Shown here one piece after another: positions 39,262 to 50,787 of a DNA stretch of 64,000 nucleotides (position 1 is its first letter; each line of letters starts with the position of its first letter). Where the stretch lies: assembly GCA_937944105.1 (NCBI GenBank), contig CALDZP010000052.1:1-64000 (forward strand). Direction: 5' to 3'. Made by a program: the position numbers and the translations under genes. Source of the DNA: an uncultured Ignavibacteria bacterium. Lineage in GTDB: Bacteria > Bacteroidota > Ignavibacteria > Ch128b. The notes below the pieces were generated by a model. The model did no database searches. It was not told where the DNA came from and was given only the letters and a program-made list of their open reading frames with translations.

Positions 39262-41268
39262 ATGAAAACCATCAAAATATATCTTTCATTTTTATTAATT
39301 ATAACTTCTACATTATTTTCTCAAAATCCACAAATTGTTCAGTTAGTTAATCAAGTTAATAAAGATTCAATTGCACTTTATATAAGGCAGCTTTCTGGGG
39401 ATACTTCTTGTATTATTGGGGGTTCACCTTATACAATTATATCAAGGCATAAGAATCAACCTGGTAACGATAAGGCTGGACAATTTATCTATGAAAAATT
39501 TCAATCATTTGGATTACAGGTGCAATATGAATCTTTTAGTTCAACTGGCAAAAATGTAATTGCTACAAAGCAAGGACTTTTCGATAGTCAAAAATATTTT
39601 GTTGTTTGTGCTCATTACGATGATATGCCACCTGGAACTACGGCTCCTGGTGCAGATGATAATGCAAGTGGAACAGCGACCGTTCTTGAATTAGCAAGAG
39701 TTCTTTCACAATATAATTTTAATTATACAATTAAATTTATTTGTTTTGACGAAGAAGAACAGGGGTTGGTTGGGAGTAATTATTACGCTACTCAAGCTCG
39801 AAATAGAAACGATTCAATTATTGGTGTGATCAATTTAGATATGACAGCTTATGATGCAAATAATGATGGCATAGTTGATGTTCATTCAAATAGTGTTGCA
39901 AATACTTCACAGATTGCTAATGCCTGGATTGATAATATTTATGAATATGGAATTTCTTTAACACCACGATTGGTAGCTTCCCAACCATATAGTGATCATT
40001 ATAGTTTTCAGCAGAAAAATTATGGTGCAATTCTTGTCATAGAATACGATCTCGAATTTAATCCAAGGTATCATACAGTTAATGATAAATTTCAATATTT
40101 GAATATGAATTATGCACATAAAATTGCACAGGTTACTGCGGCTACAGTATCAGAATATGCCCAAGTCTCTTCATATAATGTTACATCCATTAGTATAAAT
40201 TCTGGGTGGAACTTACTTTCGATACCTTTAAATCCTTCTGATAGGAGAAGGTCAATTATTTTTCCCACTTCTGTCTCATATGCTTATACATATGAAAGTG
40301 GATATGTTATTAAAGACACATTGGAATTGGGCAAAGGTTACTGGTTAAAATTCAATTCTCCGCAAAATCAATTTATTACAGGTCAATCATTTAATTCTTA
40401 TCAAATTCAATTGAAACAAGGGTGGAATTTAATTGGTGCACTGAATGGTATAATTCCAACTAGCTCTATTAGTACATCACCGCCTAATATTATTTCAAGT
40501 ATGTTTTATGAATTTAATGGTACTTATTCTCCTTCAGAACAGCTGGAAAAAGGTAAAGGATACTGGGTAAAAAGCTCTCAAGATGGGATTTTAACACTCG
40601 CTTTGACTAGTAAAATCTCAGCGCTTAAAAAATTTTCTATTGATAATATGGATTATGTTTTAATTTTTAGAACTGATGAATCATCTGCCAGACTTTATCT
40701 TACAAGTCAAAAATATGATAAAGAATATTATGAAATGCCTCCTCAACCACCATCGGGTATTTTTGATGTTCGGTTTGTTGATAATTCATTGGTAAACAAT
40801 ATTTTAGAAGATAAGTGTATTGTGAATTTAAATGGTATTAAATCAGACTTAGAAATTAGTCTTGATGAAAAATCAATTGATGAACCATTAATTTTACAAT
40901 ATGAATTATCTGGATTTTTGAATGAAACGATTTTGACTAAAGGTGAGAAAATAAAAATTAACAATGCGGTTTCTTCAATTTTGTTAAGAAAACAAACTGC
41001 ATTAAAAGACTATTTATTATATCAGAATTATCCGAATCCATTTAATCCAAATACGAATATTAAATTTTATAATAAAGAAAAATCTAAGATTTCTCTTTTA
41101 ATTTATAATCTTCAAGGGCAATTAGTTAAAACTTTAGTTGATGAGGAACTTGACAGTGGTTTTTATTCGATTAATTTTGATGGTTCGAATTTACCATCAG
41201 GAATATATTTCTATGAACTCAGGGCTAAAAATTTTAGAGACATTAAAAAGATGATCCTTCTTAAATAA
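39262..41268 (+). CDS. T9SS-secreted M28 family metallopeptidase
   Basis: The frame opens at ATG 39250, but ATG 39262 is preferred. It has GGAG 6 bases upstream and yields a clean signal peptide (MKTIKIYLSFLLIITSTLFSQ), giving 668 residues. M28 zinc ligands and catalytic acids are visible: His118 (CAHYDD), Asp132 (GADDNASG), Glu164/Glu165 (FDEEEQG), Asp193 (NLDMT) and His246 (SDHYSF). It is followed by the GWNL module (40200-40610), the ELPPQPP-type module (EMPPQPP) and a T9SS sorting domain. It should act as an extracellular aminopeptidase next to the subtilase. It is translationally linked to that gene. Confidence 0.93.
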   Translation: MKTIKIYLSFLLIITSTLFSQNPQIVQLVNQVNKDSIALYIRQLSGDTSCIIGGSPYTIISRHKNQPGNDKAGQFIYEKFQSFGLQVQYESFSSTGKNVIATKQGLFDSQKYFVVCAHYDDMPPGTTAPGADDNASGTATVLELARVLSQYNFNYTIKFICFDEEEQGLVGSNYYATQARNRNDSIIGVINLDMTAYDANNDGIVDVHSNSVANTSQIANAWIDNIYEYGISLTPRLVASQPYSDHYSFQQKNYGAILVIEYDLEFNPRYHTVNDKFQYLNMNYAHKIAQVTAATVSEYAQVSSYNVTSISINSGWNLLSIPLNPSDRRRSIIFPTSVSYAYTYESGYVIKDTLELGKGYWLKFNSPQNQFITGQSFNSYQIQLKQGWNLIGALNGIIPTSSISTSPPNIISSMFYEFNGTYSPSEQLEKGKGYWVKSSQDGILTLALTSKISALKKFSIDNMDYVLIFRTDESSARLYLTSQKYDKEYYEMPPQPPSGIFDVRFVDNSLVNNILEDKCIVNLNGIKSDLEISLDEKSIDEPLILQYELSGFLNETILTKGEKIKINNAVSSILLRKQTALKDYLLYQNYPNPFNPNTNIKFYNKEKSKISLLIYNLQGQLVKTLVDEELDSGFYSINFDGSNLPSGIYFYELRAKNFRDIKKMILLK

Positions 41269-41291
41269 ATTCAAATTAATGAGAAAAATTT

Positions 41292-44087
41292 ATGAATAAA
41301 TTTAGAGTAATTATTTTTGTTATTCTGACATATTCAGCTCTTTTATTTTCCCAACAATATACAGGCAATAAAGGAGCTGAATTCTGTTATAAGAATAAAA
41401 TTAACAAGGATATTTCAAAAAAATTAGAAATTACTTCTCCACCACCGACTCACTCATTTGATGTATTAGATTATAAATTAGAACTGGATATTTATAATTG
41501 TTTTATTAGTCCATATCCTAAATCATTCAGTGCTGTAGAAATTATTACTATAAAAGCTGATACATCAATCAATCAAATAAAACTCGATGCAAGTAATTAC
41601 TCAATTGTTGTAGATGCAATTGGTCTCGCAGGAGTCTCATACACACACTCATCAAATGTATTAACAATTAATTTAAATCGTTACTACGCTAAAGGTGAGG
41701 TATTTCAGATACAAATAAAATATCGACACTTAAATGTTAGTGATGGGGCATTCTATGTTTCTAACGGATTTGTTTTTACCGATTGCGAGCCTGAAGGAGC
41801 AAGAAATTGGTTTCCTTGCTGGGACAAACCTTACGATAAAGCAACTTTAAATTTAAAAGCAAAAACTCCGTCAAATGTTAAGCTCGGTTCAAATGGAAGG
41901 TTAGCTGATTCAATAAAAACAGGGGATACAATTTATTACAACTGGATTAGCCGTGATCCAATTGCAACATATTTAATTGTTATCTCAGCGAGAGTTAATT
42001 ATAATCTTGATATAATTTATTGGATAAGACCATCAACTCAAGAGATTATTCCTATTAGATTTTATTATAATCCTGGAGAATCAGTCAGCTCTATAAAACC
42101 AAAAGTCATGCAAATGATCAATCGATATTCGAATTTGTTTGGTGAGCACCCATTCGAAAAAAATGGCTTTGCAACTCTTAATAGCCAATTTGCTTGGGGT
42201 GGAATGGAAAATCAAACTTTGACAAGTTTATGTCCAAATTGTTGGGGTGAAAATCTTATATCCCATGAATTTGCTCACCAATGGTTTGGAGATATGATTA
42301 CTTGTGCAACCTGGGCTGATATCTGGCTAAACGAGGGATTTGCTACTTACTGTGAAGCTCTCTGGTATGAGTACACAAATGGTTACAGTTCATATAAGAA
42401 TGATATATTGAGTGATGCTAATTCTTATTTTTCTGGAAATCCTGGATGGGCAATTTCTAATCCTCAATGGGCAGTGGTGACACCTGATGTAAATACGTTA
42501 TTTAATTACTCCATTACTTATGCTAAGGGCGCCTGTGTCTTACATATGTTAAGGTATGTTCTTGGTGATTCTACTTTTTTTAAGGTTTTGAAAGTTTATG
42601 GGACAGATACTCTAAGGTTTAGGTATAAATCAGCTACTATTAGGGATTTTGCTAACCTTGTTAGTGAAGTTGCTCAGCAAGAAATGAACTGGTTTTTTGA
42701 TGAATGGATTTATACTCCCAATCATCCAGTTTATCAAAATACTTATAGTATAAATTCAACTGCACCTGGAAGATGGGTTGTTGCTTTCACAGCGCGACAA
42801 ACACAAACCAACACAGGCTTCTTTAAAATGCCTTTAACTTTAAAAATAAATTTTGCAGATGGGACAGATACATTAATTAGAGTTTTTAATAATACTAACA
42901 ATCAGGTTTTTAGTTTTTTATTCAATAAACAACCAACCGGATTAATATTTGATCCAAACAATGATATTGTACTTAAACAAGGGACAACGACTCAAACCAC
43001 TACTACCTGTAAAGAAATTCAACTAATTGAAGGATGGAATTTAGTTTCTGTTCCTTTGAATTCTAACTCATATTCGCCATCGATAATTTTTCCAGATGCA
43101 ATTTCAAATGCATATTCATATGATGGGAGTTATTATATTTCTGACTCTTTGGTTCCTGGTAAAGGGTATTGGTTGAAATTCCCTGCAAATCATTTGTCAG
43201 TGATTTGTGGTTTTACTATCACAACAAACTATCTTAACTTAAAAAGTGGTTGGAATTTGATTGGAGTATTTGATAAAAATGTTAATGTTAATTCAATTAC
43301 TTCTTCACCTCCAGGAATAATTCAAACTCCATTCTACGGTTTTGAAAATGGATATTTTGCTGCTAATACTTTACAATCTGGAAAAGGATATTGGGTAAAA
43401 TTAGCACAGAGCGGTACTATTTATTATAACACATTAAGCAATAAAGGAGAAATTCCTGAAATATTTTATGATAGAGATTGTATAAAAATAAATATAGTCG
43501 ATGAAGATGGTTTTAGTAAAACCTTATTCCTTTACAAAAAAAATAAACCTGTTAGAACTTTTGAGCTTCCGCCAGTTCCACCTTCTGGTATAAAAGACAT
43601 TAGATTTGTTAATAATTTTGAAGCGGGATTGCTAAATGAAGAACAAATTATCCAATTTAACTCTATAAAATTTCCGGTAAAGATTACCATTGAAAATAAT
43701 GAACCTGTGTCTTTGTTGTTTAAGAATGATATTACAAATGAAATGTATGATCTAAAAAACCAGAATTATTTAATGATAGAAAGTAACATTAATCAATTAA
43801 GAGTAATAGGAGCTGAATATCCAGATAATTTTACAGTTTATCAAAATTTTCCAAATCCTTTTAATTCATCAACCATAATTCAATATCTACTTCCTACAAG
43901 TGGTAAAGTTAACATTACTGTTTATAATTTTTTAGGTGAAAGAATTAAGACGAATTTAAATGAATTTCAAGAAGCAGGATTTCATAAACAAAAAATTTCT
44001 TTTGATGAACTGAGTTCTGGAATTTACTTTGTTGAAATAAGATATAATTCTTTTTCAAAATTAGTTAAATGCATTCTGTTAAAATAA
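41292..44087 (+). CDS. T9SS-secreted M1 family aminopeptidase
   Basis: This 931-residue protein has a signal peptide, then an M1 metallopeptidase. It shows a [11 protein letters not shown] exopeptidase motif, and the zinc site HExxH at His325-Glu326-His329 with the third ligand at Glu348 (WLNEGFATY). The C-terminal GWNL module (about 43020-43430) and ELPPVPP module precede the T9SS sorting domain. It would release N-terminal residues from peptides made by the neighbouring endoprotease. There is a 23-base gap upstream. Confidence 0.94.
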   Translation: MNKFRVIIFVILTYSALLFSQQYTGNKGAEFCYKNKINKDISKKLEITSPPPTHSFDVLDYKLELDIYNCFISPYPKSFSAVEIITIKADTSINQIKLDASNYSIVVDAIGLAGVSYTHSSNVLTINLNRYYAKGEVFQIQIKYRHLNVSDGAFYVSNGFVFTDCEPEGARNWFPCWDKPYDKATLNLKAKTPSNVKLGSNGRLADSIKTGDTIYYNWISRDPIATYLIVISARVNYNLDIIYWIRPSTQEIIPIRFYYNPGESVSSIKPKVMQMINRYSNLFGEHPFEKNGFATLNSQFAWGGMENQTLTSLCPNCWGENLISHEFAHQWFGDMITCATWADIWLNEGFATYCEALWYEYTNGYSSYKNDILSDANSYFSGNPGWAISNPQWAVVTPDVNTLFNYSITYAKGACVLHMLRYVLGDSTFFKVLKVYGTDTLRFRYKSATIRDFANLVSEVAQQEMNWFFDEWIYTPNHPVYQNTYSINSTAPGRWVVAFTARQTQTNTGFFKMPLTLKINFADGTDTLIRVFNNTNNQVFSFLFNKQPTGLIFDPNNDIVLKQGTTTQTTTTCKEIQLIEGWNLVSVPLNSNSYSPSIIFPDAISNAYSYDGSYYISDSLVPGKGYWLKFPANHLSVICGFTITTNYLNLKSGWNLIGVFDKNVNVNSITSSPPGIIQTPFYGFENGYFAANTLQSGKGYWVKLAQSGTIYYNTLSNKGEIPEIFYDRDCIKINIVDEDGFSKTLFLYKKNKPVRTFELPPVPPSGIKDIRFVNNFEAGLLNEEQIIQFNSIKFPVKITIENNEPVSLLFKNDITNEMYDLKNQNYLMIESNINQLRVIGAEYPDNFTVYQNFPNPFNSSTIIQYLLPTSGKVNITVYNFLGERIKTNLNEFQEAGFHKQKISFDELSSGIYFVEIRYNSFSKLVKCILLK

Positions 44088-44097
44088 AGAGGTTCAT

Positions 44098-47000
44098 ATG
44101 AAATATTTTAAAATTTTTTCTATAATATTTTTTATTTCTTTTTCAGTTTTTGCTCAGACGGCAAAGTATGCGAAAGTTAAAATTTACCTTAATGATTACT
44201 CAGATTTTCAAAAATTAATTGAATCTGGTGTTGACATCAATTGCCAATTTGATAGAAAAAACATTGATAAACCAGAGTTATGGGTTAGTTATGATGAATT
44301 ACAATTACTAAAAAGTTTGGGGCTTAATGTTGAAATTTTAATTTCTGATTGGAATGAATATTATGAAAAAATTAAAATGAAAGAAGCGCTTTTTGATGAA
44401 AATTATTATCGTGAAAAATATGGAATTCAGGGTTTTCAATATGGCTCGATGGGTGGATTCTATACATTAAATGAAGTCATTGCAGAACTTGATACAATGA
44501 AAATGCTTTATCCAAATTTAATTACTGAAAGAGTACCAATTGGTTATTCGATTGAAAATCGTCCTATCTGGATGGTAAAAATTTCTGACAATCCTGATTT
44601 AAATGAAAATGAACCACAAGTTTTATATACAGCTTTAACTCATGCACGAGAACCTCAGGGAATGATGACGGTTATTTATTATATGTACTATCTCCTCGAA
44701 AAATACGGAATCGATCCAGAAGTGACTTATCTGGTTAATAATAGGGAGATTTATTTTATTCCAGTTTTAAATCCTGATGGGTACGAATATAACAGAACCT
44801 CAAATCCTTCAGGCGGTGGTATGTGGAGAAAAAATAGAAGAAATAATAGTGGAAGTTTTGGTGTTGATTTAAATAGAAATTTTGGACCCTATAGTTATTG
44901 GGATGCACCTAACGGTGGTTCAAGTACATCTCCGTCATCAGAAACCTATAGAGGGACTGCTCCTTTCAGCGAACCTGAAACTGCTGCATTGAGGGATTTC
45001 TTATTGACTAAAGGCATTAGAGCATGTTTAAACTATCACACTTATGGCAATCTTTTAATTTATCCTTATGGTGCTTTAAGTCGTGAAACTCCAGATTCAC
45101 TTATATTTCGTGAATTTGCAAGGGATATGACAGCTTATAATAGATATACATATGGTACAGATATGCAGACAGTTGGATATGCTACTCGAGGTAATTCTGA
45201 TGATTATATGTACGATGGAGAACCAGTAAGTGTAAGACCGAAGATTTTTGCAATGACACCCGAAGTTGGTAGTTCATCTGATGGATTCTGGCCAAGTCAA
45301 TCAAGAATTTATCCACTCGCTATAGAAAATATTCGACCTAATCTTTATTATACGTGGATTGCTGGGGAATATCCGAGTTTAGCTTCTAAAAATTTAATTA
45401 CTAATAACGGTCAAATAAAAGGTGGTGATACTGTAAAGTTTGTTGTTGAATTAAAGAATAAAGGTTTGAGTCACGCTTATAATGTTTTACTTACATTTGA
45501 ATCTCTTTCACCTCAATTGCAAATATTGGCTAATCAGTATATTTCCATTGACACTTTATTAGCAAGATCGAGTATTACAAATCAAAACAATCCACTTCTT
45601 ATAAAAGTTAGTAATTCAATTATTAATGGTTCAAAGCATAAAATTGTTGTATATATTAGTTTGAATGGTGCTGTTTTAATGAAAGATACAACATCAATCA
45701 TTGTAGGAACTCCAGTAGCTGTCTTTAGTGATGATTTTGAAAATGGAATTTCAAACTGGCAATTGATGAACACCTGGGGATTGACTTCTTCAAGTTATCA
45801 TAGTCCTTCATTTTCATTAACAGATTCTCCTTCTGGTAATTATCCAAATAACGCCAATACATACGTTACTTCTGTTTCACCTATTGATTTAACACAATCA
45901 AATGCAGCAAAATTAGAATTCTGGACAAGATGGGATATTGAAAGTGGTTGGGATTTTGCTCAGGTTCGTATATCAACTAATAATGGGGCAACCTGGATTC
46001 CATTGAGCGGTAAATATACTAAAAGTGGTTCAGGAAAAGGTGCACAACCTTCAGGTGAACCAGGATACGATGGGACACAGTTGACATGGGTTAAAGAGGA
46101 AATGGATCTTTCGAATTATATTGGCAATAATTTAAAAATTCAATTCCTTTTGAAAAGCGATGGGTCGGTGCAGAAAGATGGTTGGTATATTGATGATATT
46201 GTTATTAAAAGTTATCAACAATCTTCTGGAATTACTTCAACAACATTTAGCACAGCATCAGGATGGAATTTAGTATCTGTGCCTTTAATTGTAGATGATT
46301 TTAGAAAATCTGAGTTGTTTCCAACATCTACATCTTATGCATATGTCTTTGACAACGGTTATTCAATTAGAGATACATTAAAAGTTGGTGAAGGTTACTG
46401 GTTGAAATTTAATTCATCTCAAGAACACACTTTAACCGGGCAGGACTTACAGCAATTAACGATTAATTTGAAACAAGGATGGAATTTAGTAGGGATGATT
46501 AATGGAACAACATCTATTAATTCCCTTACAACTAATCCCCCAAATATTATTCAAGGCCAGATTTATGGTTACGAAGGTGGATATGTTCCGGTTAATACCT
46601 TGCAAAAAGGTAAAGCATACTGGATAAAGAGTTCTCAAACTGGAACTTTAACAATTAACTCTTCACTTCAAAGTTTTAAGAATTATGATAAATTACCCGG
46701 CAATTTGATTTTTATTAATGGTGATGGACAAAATTGTACCTTAAGATTAGAATTTGATAGAAATATCCAACTTTCTGAATTACCACCTTCTGCACCATCA
46801 GATATCTTTGAAGCTAGATTTAATGATGGTATGTATAATGCTTTTTCTGATGATGAAAATGTGATTACCTTAAAAGGAATTATTTTGCCGTTAAAGATTA
46901 AATTAACCGAAAGCGATAATTCGGTTTATCTTATCTCGGATTTATATGATGGAAAATTCTTAAAAGAATTTCTCGATGGGAAGAATGAAATTTTGATTAC

Positions 47001-47310
47001 TCAAAAAATTGAAAAATTAAAAATTAAAAAACTTGATAAACCAGTCTTTACTTACAGTTTAAGTCAGAATTATCCGAATCCATTTAATCCGTCCACATTT
47101 ATTACATTTTCTTTACAATCAAAATCTAAAGTTAAACTAATTGTTTTTGATATTTTAGGAAATGAAGTTCAAACTTTAGTTGATAATGAACTTAACGAAG
47201 GCAAGTATTCAATCAAATTCGATGCTTCGCATCTTTCATCTGGTATTTATTTTTATAAGTTAATCACAGATAAATTCACCGATGTCAAAAAAATGATATT
47301 GATGAAATAA
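44098..47310 (+). CDS. T9SS-secreted M14 zinc carboxypeptidase
   Basis: This 1,070-residue protein has a signal peptide (about 1-20). The M14 catalytic domain has zinc ligands His182 and Glu185 (THAREPQG) and His314 (NYHTYG), the [11 protein letters not shown] motif and the catalytic Glu389 (TPEVGS). An Ig-like and a jelly-roll-type domain follow ([21 protein letters not shown]). Then come the GWNL module (46255-46660), ELPPSAPS module and T9SS sorting domain ([12 protein letters not shown]). It removes C-terminal residues, which complements the M1 and M28 exopeptidases beside it. A strong terminator follows the gene. Confidence 0.94.
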   Translation: MKYFKIFSIIFFISFSVFAQTAKYAKVKIYLNDYSDFQKLIESGVDINCQFDRKNIDKPELWVSYDELQLLKSLGLNVEILISDWNEYYEKIKMKEALFDENYYREKYGIQGFQYGSMGGFYTLNEVIAELDTMKMLYPNLITERVPIGYSIENRPIWMVKISDNPDLNENEPQVLYTALTHAREPQGMMTVIYYMYYLLEKYGIDPEVTYLVNNREIYFIPVLNPDGYEYNRTSNPSGGGMWRKNRRNNSGSFGVDLNRNFGPYSYWDAPNGGSSTSPSSETYRGTAPFSEPETAALRDFLLTKGIRACLNYHTYGNLLIYPYGALSRETPDSLIFREFARDMTAYNRYTYGTDMQTVGYATRGNSDDYMYDGEPVSVRPKIFAMTPEVGSSSDGFWPSQSRIYPLAIENIRPNLYYTWIAGEYPSLASKNLITNNGQIKGGDTVKFVVELKNKGLSHAYNVLLTFESLSPQLQILANQYISIDTLLARSSITNQNNPLLIKVSNSIINGSKHKIVVYISLNGAVLMKDTTSIIVGTPVAVFSDDFENGISNWQLMNTWGLTSSSYHSPSFSLTDSPSGNYPNNANTYVTSVSPIDLTQSNAAKLEFWTRWDIESGWDFAQVRISTNNGATWIPLSGKYTKSGSGKGAQPSGEPGYDGTQLTWVKEEMDLSNYIGNNLKIQFLLKSDGSVQKDGWYIDDIVIKSYQQSSGITSTTFSTASGWNLVSVPLIVDDFRKSELFPTSTSYAYVFDNGYSIRDTLKVGEGYWLKFNSSQEHTLTGQDLQQLTINLKQGWNLVGMINGTTSINSLTTNPPNIIQGQIYGYEGGYVPVNTLQKGKAYWIKSSQTGTLTINSSLQSFKNYDKLPGNLIFINGDGQNCTLRLEFDRNIQLSELPPSAPSDIFEARFNDGMYNAFSDDENVITLKGIILPLKIKLTESDNSVYLISDLYDGKFLKEFLDGKNEILITQKIEKLKIKKLDKPVFTYSLSQNYPNPFNPSTFITFSLQSKSKVKLIVFDILGNEVQTLVDNELNEGKYSIKFDASHLSSGIYFYKLITDKFTDVKKMILMK

Positions 47311-47317
47311 GAAATTT

Positions 47318-47345
47318 TAAGCCCCTGATTCAGGGGCTTATTTAT
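47318..47345 (+). terminator. Rho-independent terminator
   Basis: A perfect 10-bp stem (TAAGCCCCTG / CAGGGGCTTA) with a 3-base loop (ATT), followed by a T-rich tract, lies 8 bases after the stop of the M14 gene. This is the classic intrinsic terminator form. It closes the four-protease block that began at 36401. Confidence 0.85.
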
Positions 47346-47372
47346 TTATTAAACAAATTAACAGGTACAATT

Positions 47373-49796
47373 ATGCGAACAATTCTTATACTTATCTGTT
47401 TTCTTTTCTCAAATAGTTTTGCACAATTTCCTAATATTAGAGTTAGTCAACCTTCAAGTACAGATCCAAATGAAACAAGTATTGCAATAAATCCATTAGA
47501 TCAAAATAATCTTGTAGCAGGTGCTAATATTAGATATTATTATTACTCAACTGATGGTGGATATACATGGACTCAAGGAAATTTAACTTCTCCACTTGGT
47601 GTTTGGGGTGATCCTTGCGTTGTTTTTGATTTAAATGGTCATTGTTACTTTGGTCACTTATCTAACCCCCAAAGTGGCGGCTACTGGATTGACAGAATAG
47701 TTGTTCAAAAATCAACAAATAAAGGAATAAGTTGGTCAAGTGGAGTAGGTATTGGATATAATCCACCTTCAAGAAATCAGGATAAAGAATGGCTGGCAGT
47801 TGATTGGACAAATAGTCCATTTAGGAATAATATTTATGTGGCATGGACGGAATTTGATTCTTATGGAAGTTCAAATCCACAGGATTCATCCAGAATTTTG
47901 TTTTCTCGTTCAACAGATGGTGGCATAACGTGGTCTGCTCCCGTAAGAGTAAGTGACAAAGGGGGTGATTGTATTGACGAAGATAATACGGTTGAGGGAG
48001 CAGTTCCGGCAGTTGGTCCAAATGGAGAAATATATCTTGCATGGGCTGGTCCACTTGGACTGGTTTTTGACAAATCAACTGATGGTGGTTTAACCTGGGG
48101 TACGGATAAAATTATTACTTCTATTCCAGGTGGTTGGGACTTTAATGTACCAGGTATTTACAGATGTAACGGTTTGCCCATAACTGCTTGTGATATAAGC
48201 AATTCACCCTATCGTGGTAATATATATGTAAACTGGTCAGATCAAAGAAATGGAACAAATAATACTGATATATTCATTGTTAAATCAACTGATGGAGGTA
48301 ATACATGGTCATCTCCGAAAAAAGTAAATCAGGATAACACACAAACACATCAATTTTTTACATGGATGACAATTGATCCTGCCACCGGTTACATCTACAT
48401 TGTTTATTATGACCGGAGAAATTACTCTGACAATCGAACAGATGTTTATGTAGCAAGATCAACTGATGGTGGTGAAACTTTTATAGAGTTCAAAGTTTCT
48501 CAATCTCCATTTACTCCAACTTCATCAATTTTCTTTGGTGATTATACTGGAATTGCTGCTTTAAATGGTAAAGTTTATCCAATTTGGACACGTTTGGAAA
48601 ATAATCAAAGAAGTGTGTGGATTGCAATAATACAAGATACAATTCAAACTCAACCAACATCAACATTTTCATTGGACGAAGGATGGAATTTATTATCCGT
48701 CCCATTACAAAAAAATAATATGTTCTATAAAAATTTGTTTCCTGGTTCTAACTCCTATGCTTATTTCTATGAAAACGGTTATGTCCAGAAAGATACTTTA
48801 AAAGTTGGTTCTGGATACTGGCTTAAATTTCCAGTTCCACAAAACATTACTTTGTCAGGAAATCAATTGAATGAAATTTCTATTCCAATCAGAGAAGGTT
48901 GGAATTTAATTGGTGGTCTTAATGGAATAATACCGGTTAATTCAATTCAGACTGATCCTCCTGAAATTTTAATTTCACCTTTTTATAAATATAATCAGGG
49001 ATATGAAGTCGCAAATCAAATTGTAAAAGGGAAAGGTTATTGGGTTAAGTCTAATTCAAATGGAACGCTTCATTTAAGCCTCTCTGGCTTGAAATCAGGT
49101 AATTTCACAAATTCAATTGATTACGATATGTTTGAATATCTGGAGATAATAAGTGGAAATCAAAAAGCAAGAGTATTTCTATCGGATCAGGTTGTAAGTA
49201 AATCTTTTTTTGAGTTACCTCCTCAACCACCATCTAAAATATTTGATGTTAGATTTGAAGATGAATCTAATATAATTTTTTATGGTGAGAAAAAAGCATT
49301 AAGAATTCAGACTGATCTATTCCCAGTTATAGTTAAATTTTCGAAAAGTAAAAAATTTAAGTCTGTCCATTTAAAATTTCAAGACAATAAGGATGTAGTT
49401 CTAAAAGCAAATGATCAGATTATGATTAACTCGGTTTCAAACTTACAATTTTATATTTCTTTAAATGAAAATGGATATGATGAGAGTCTTAAAAACTCGA
49501 ATTTTTACATGAGTGATGTCTTTCCAAATCCTTTTAATTCGACTACTAAAATTCGATATTATATTCCAGAGGTAAATAATAGCAAAGATTACATTGCCGA
49601 AATAAGGATTTTCGATAATCTTGGCAGACTTGTTTTGCGTGAAATCAAAAATGTTTTCTCAGGTTATAATGAATTTATTTTTGCTGCAGATAAGTATAAA
49701 TTAAGTTCGGGTTTGTATTTTTGTGAGTTGATAATTCATAATTTAAGAACAAACAAGTTTTACAGAGAATTAAAGAAAATGAATTATGTGAAATGA
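47373..49796 (+). CDS. T9SS-secreted BNR/sialidase-like repeat protein
   Basis: This 807-residue protein has a signal peptide and an N-terminal sialidase-type beta-propeller (about 25-430). At least five S-T-D-G-G-x-T/S-W Asp-box motifs are visible. I do not see a confident catalytic Tyr/Glu/Arg set of sialidases, so it may bind glycans instead of cutting them. It ends with the GWNL module (48670-49080), an ELPPQPP module and a T9SS-type domain (DVFPNPFNSTTKIRYYIPE). Its N-terminal region resembles that of the protein at 21001. It overlaps fmt by 4 bases (ATGA). Confidence 0.88.
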   Translation: MRTILILICFLFSNSFAQFPNIRVSQPSSTDPNETSIAINPLDQNNLVAGANIRYYYYSTDGGYTWTQGNLTSPLGVWGDPCVVFDLNGHCYFGHLSNPQSGGYWIDRIVVQKSTNKGISWSSGVGIGYNPPSRNQDKEWLAVDWTNSPFRNNIYVAWTEFDSYGSSNPQDSSRILFSRSTDGGITWSAPVRVSDKGGDCIDEDNTVEGAVPAVGPNGEIYLAWAGPLGLVFDKSTDGGLTWGTDKIITSIPGGWDFNVPGIYRCNGLPITACDISNSPYRGNIYVNWSDQRNGTNNTDIFIVKSTDGGNTWSSPKKVNQDNTQTHQFFTWMTIDPATGYIYIVYYDRRNYSDNRTDVYVARSTDGGETFIEFKVSQSPFTPTSSIFFGDYTGIAALNGKVYPIWTRLENNQRSVWIAIIQDTIQTQPTSTFSLDEGWNLLSVPLQKNNMFYKNLFPGSNSYAYFYENGYVQKDTLKVGSGYWLKFPVPQNITLSGNQLNEISIPIREGWNLIGGLNGIIPVNSIQTDPPEILISPFYKYNQGYEVANQIVKGKGYWVKSNSNGTLHLSLSGLKSGNFTNSIDYDMFEYLEIISGNQKARVFLSDQVVSKSFFELPPQPPSKIFDVRFEDESNIIFYGEKKALRIQTDLFPVIVKFSKSKKFKSVHLKFQDNKDVVLKANDQIMINSVSNLQFYISLNENGYDESLKNSNFYMSDVFPNPFNSTTKIRYYIPEVNNSKDYIAEIRIFDNLGRLVLREIKNVFSGYNEFIFAADKYKLSSGLYFCELIIHNLRTNKFYRELKKMNYVK

Positions 49797-50722
49797 AGAT
49801 TATTTTTTTCGGCACACCAGATTTTGCTGTTCCTTCACTTAAAATCTTAATTGATAATCATTATAAGATTGAAGCTGTTATTACAGTTCCAGATAAAGAA
49901 AAAGGACGTGGATTAAAAAAGGAACCCTCACCGATTAAAAAATTTGCACTTGATAGAAACTTAAGGGTTTTACAACCAGAAAGTTTGAAAGATGAAAAAT
50001 TTCAGAATGATTTAAAGGAATTAAAACCCGAAATTGGGGTTGTGGTTGCATATAAAATATTACCATTTGAAGTTTATTCAATCCCTGCATATGGAACATT
50101 TAATCTTCATGCATCACTTCTACCAAAATATAGAGGTGCAGCCCCTATCCAATGGGCTTTGATCAATGGAGAAAAAATTACTGGTGTTACAACTTTTTTT
50201 CTTCGAGAAAAAGTGGATACTGGAAATATTATTCTTCAAAAAGAAGTGGAAATAGATGATAATGATAATTTTCAAACTCTTCACGATAAACTATCAAAGA
50301 TAGGAGCTGAGCTTGTTCTGGAAACTATTAGAAAGATTGAATCAGGCAATTTTGAAACCAGACCACAAAATGATTCTGAAGCAACAATAGCACCGAAAAT
50401 TACAAAAGAAATTTGTAGAATAAACTGGAATCAACCTGCTTTCAAAATTCACAATCTGGTGCGGGGACTTTCACCAACTCCCACAGCCTTTACTATTTTT
50501 GATAATAAAATTTTTAAAATTTATCAAACGAAAATATTGGATATAAACTCTGATGATTTGCCTGGACGCATTAAAATTTTAAATGGTGAATTACTCGTTA
50601 ATACTCAAGATAAAATGATTGCAATTCTCGAGATACAACCTGAATCAAGGAAAAAGATGACAGCCAAAGAATTTTTGATTGGTTATGGGAAAATATTTAA
50701 AGAGTCCGCAAAGTTTGATTAA
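49793..50722 (+). CDS. fmt: Methionyl-tRNA formyltransferase
   Basis: This 309-residue enzyme has the Fmt signatures: FFGTPDFAVPSL at the N-terminus, the formyl-THF site FNLHASLLPKYRGAAPI with the catalytic Asn and His, DTGNI with the Asp, and the C-terminal OB-like domain. It formylates initiator Met-tRNA. Its 4-base overlap with the preceding cargo gene is odd, because fmt usually stands beside def or rsmB, neither of which is here. Only the partial operon is visible. Confidence 0.96.
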   Translation: MKIIFFGTPDFAVPSLKILIDNHYKIEAVITVPDKEKGRGLKKEPSPIKKFALDRNLRVLQPESLKDEKFQNDLKELKPEIGVVVAYKILPFEVYSIPAYGTFNLHASLLPKYRGAAPIQWALINGEKITGVTTFFLREKVDTGNIILQKEVEIDDNDNFQTLHDKLSKIGAELVLETIRKIESGNFETRPQNDSEATIAPKITKEICRINWNQPAFKIHNLVRGLSPTPTAFTIFDNKIFKIYQTKILDINSDDLPGRIKILNGELLVNTQDKMIAILEIQPESRKKMTAKEFLIGYGKIFKESAKFD

Positions 50723-50787
50723 CTATTTTAATTAAACTTAAAAAAATTAGTGATAAAATTTTCTATTTTGTTTATTTTGCATTTAGA

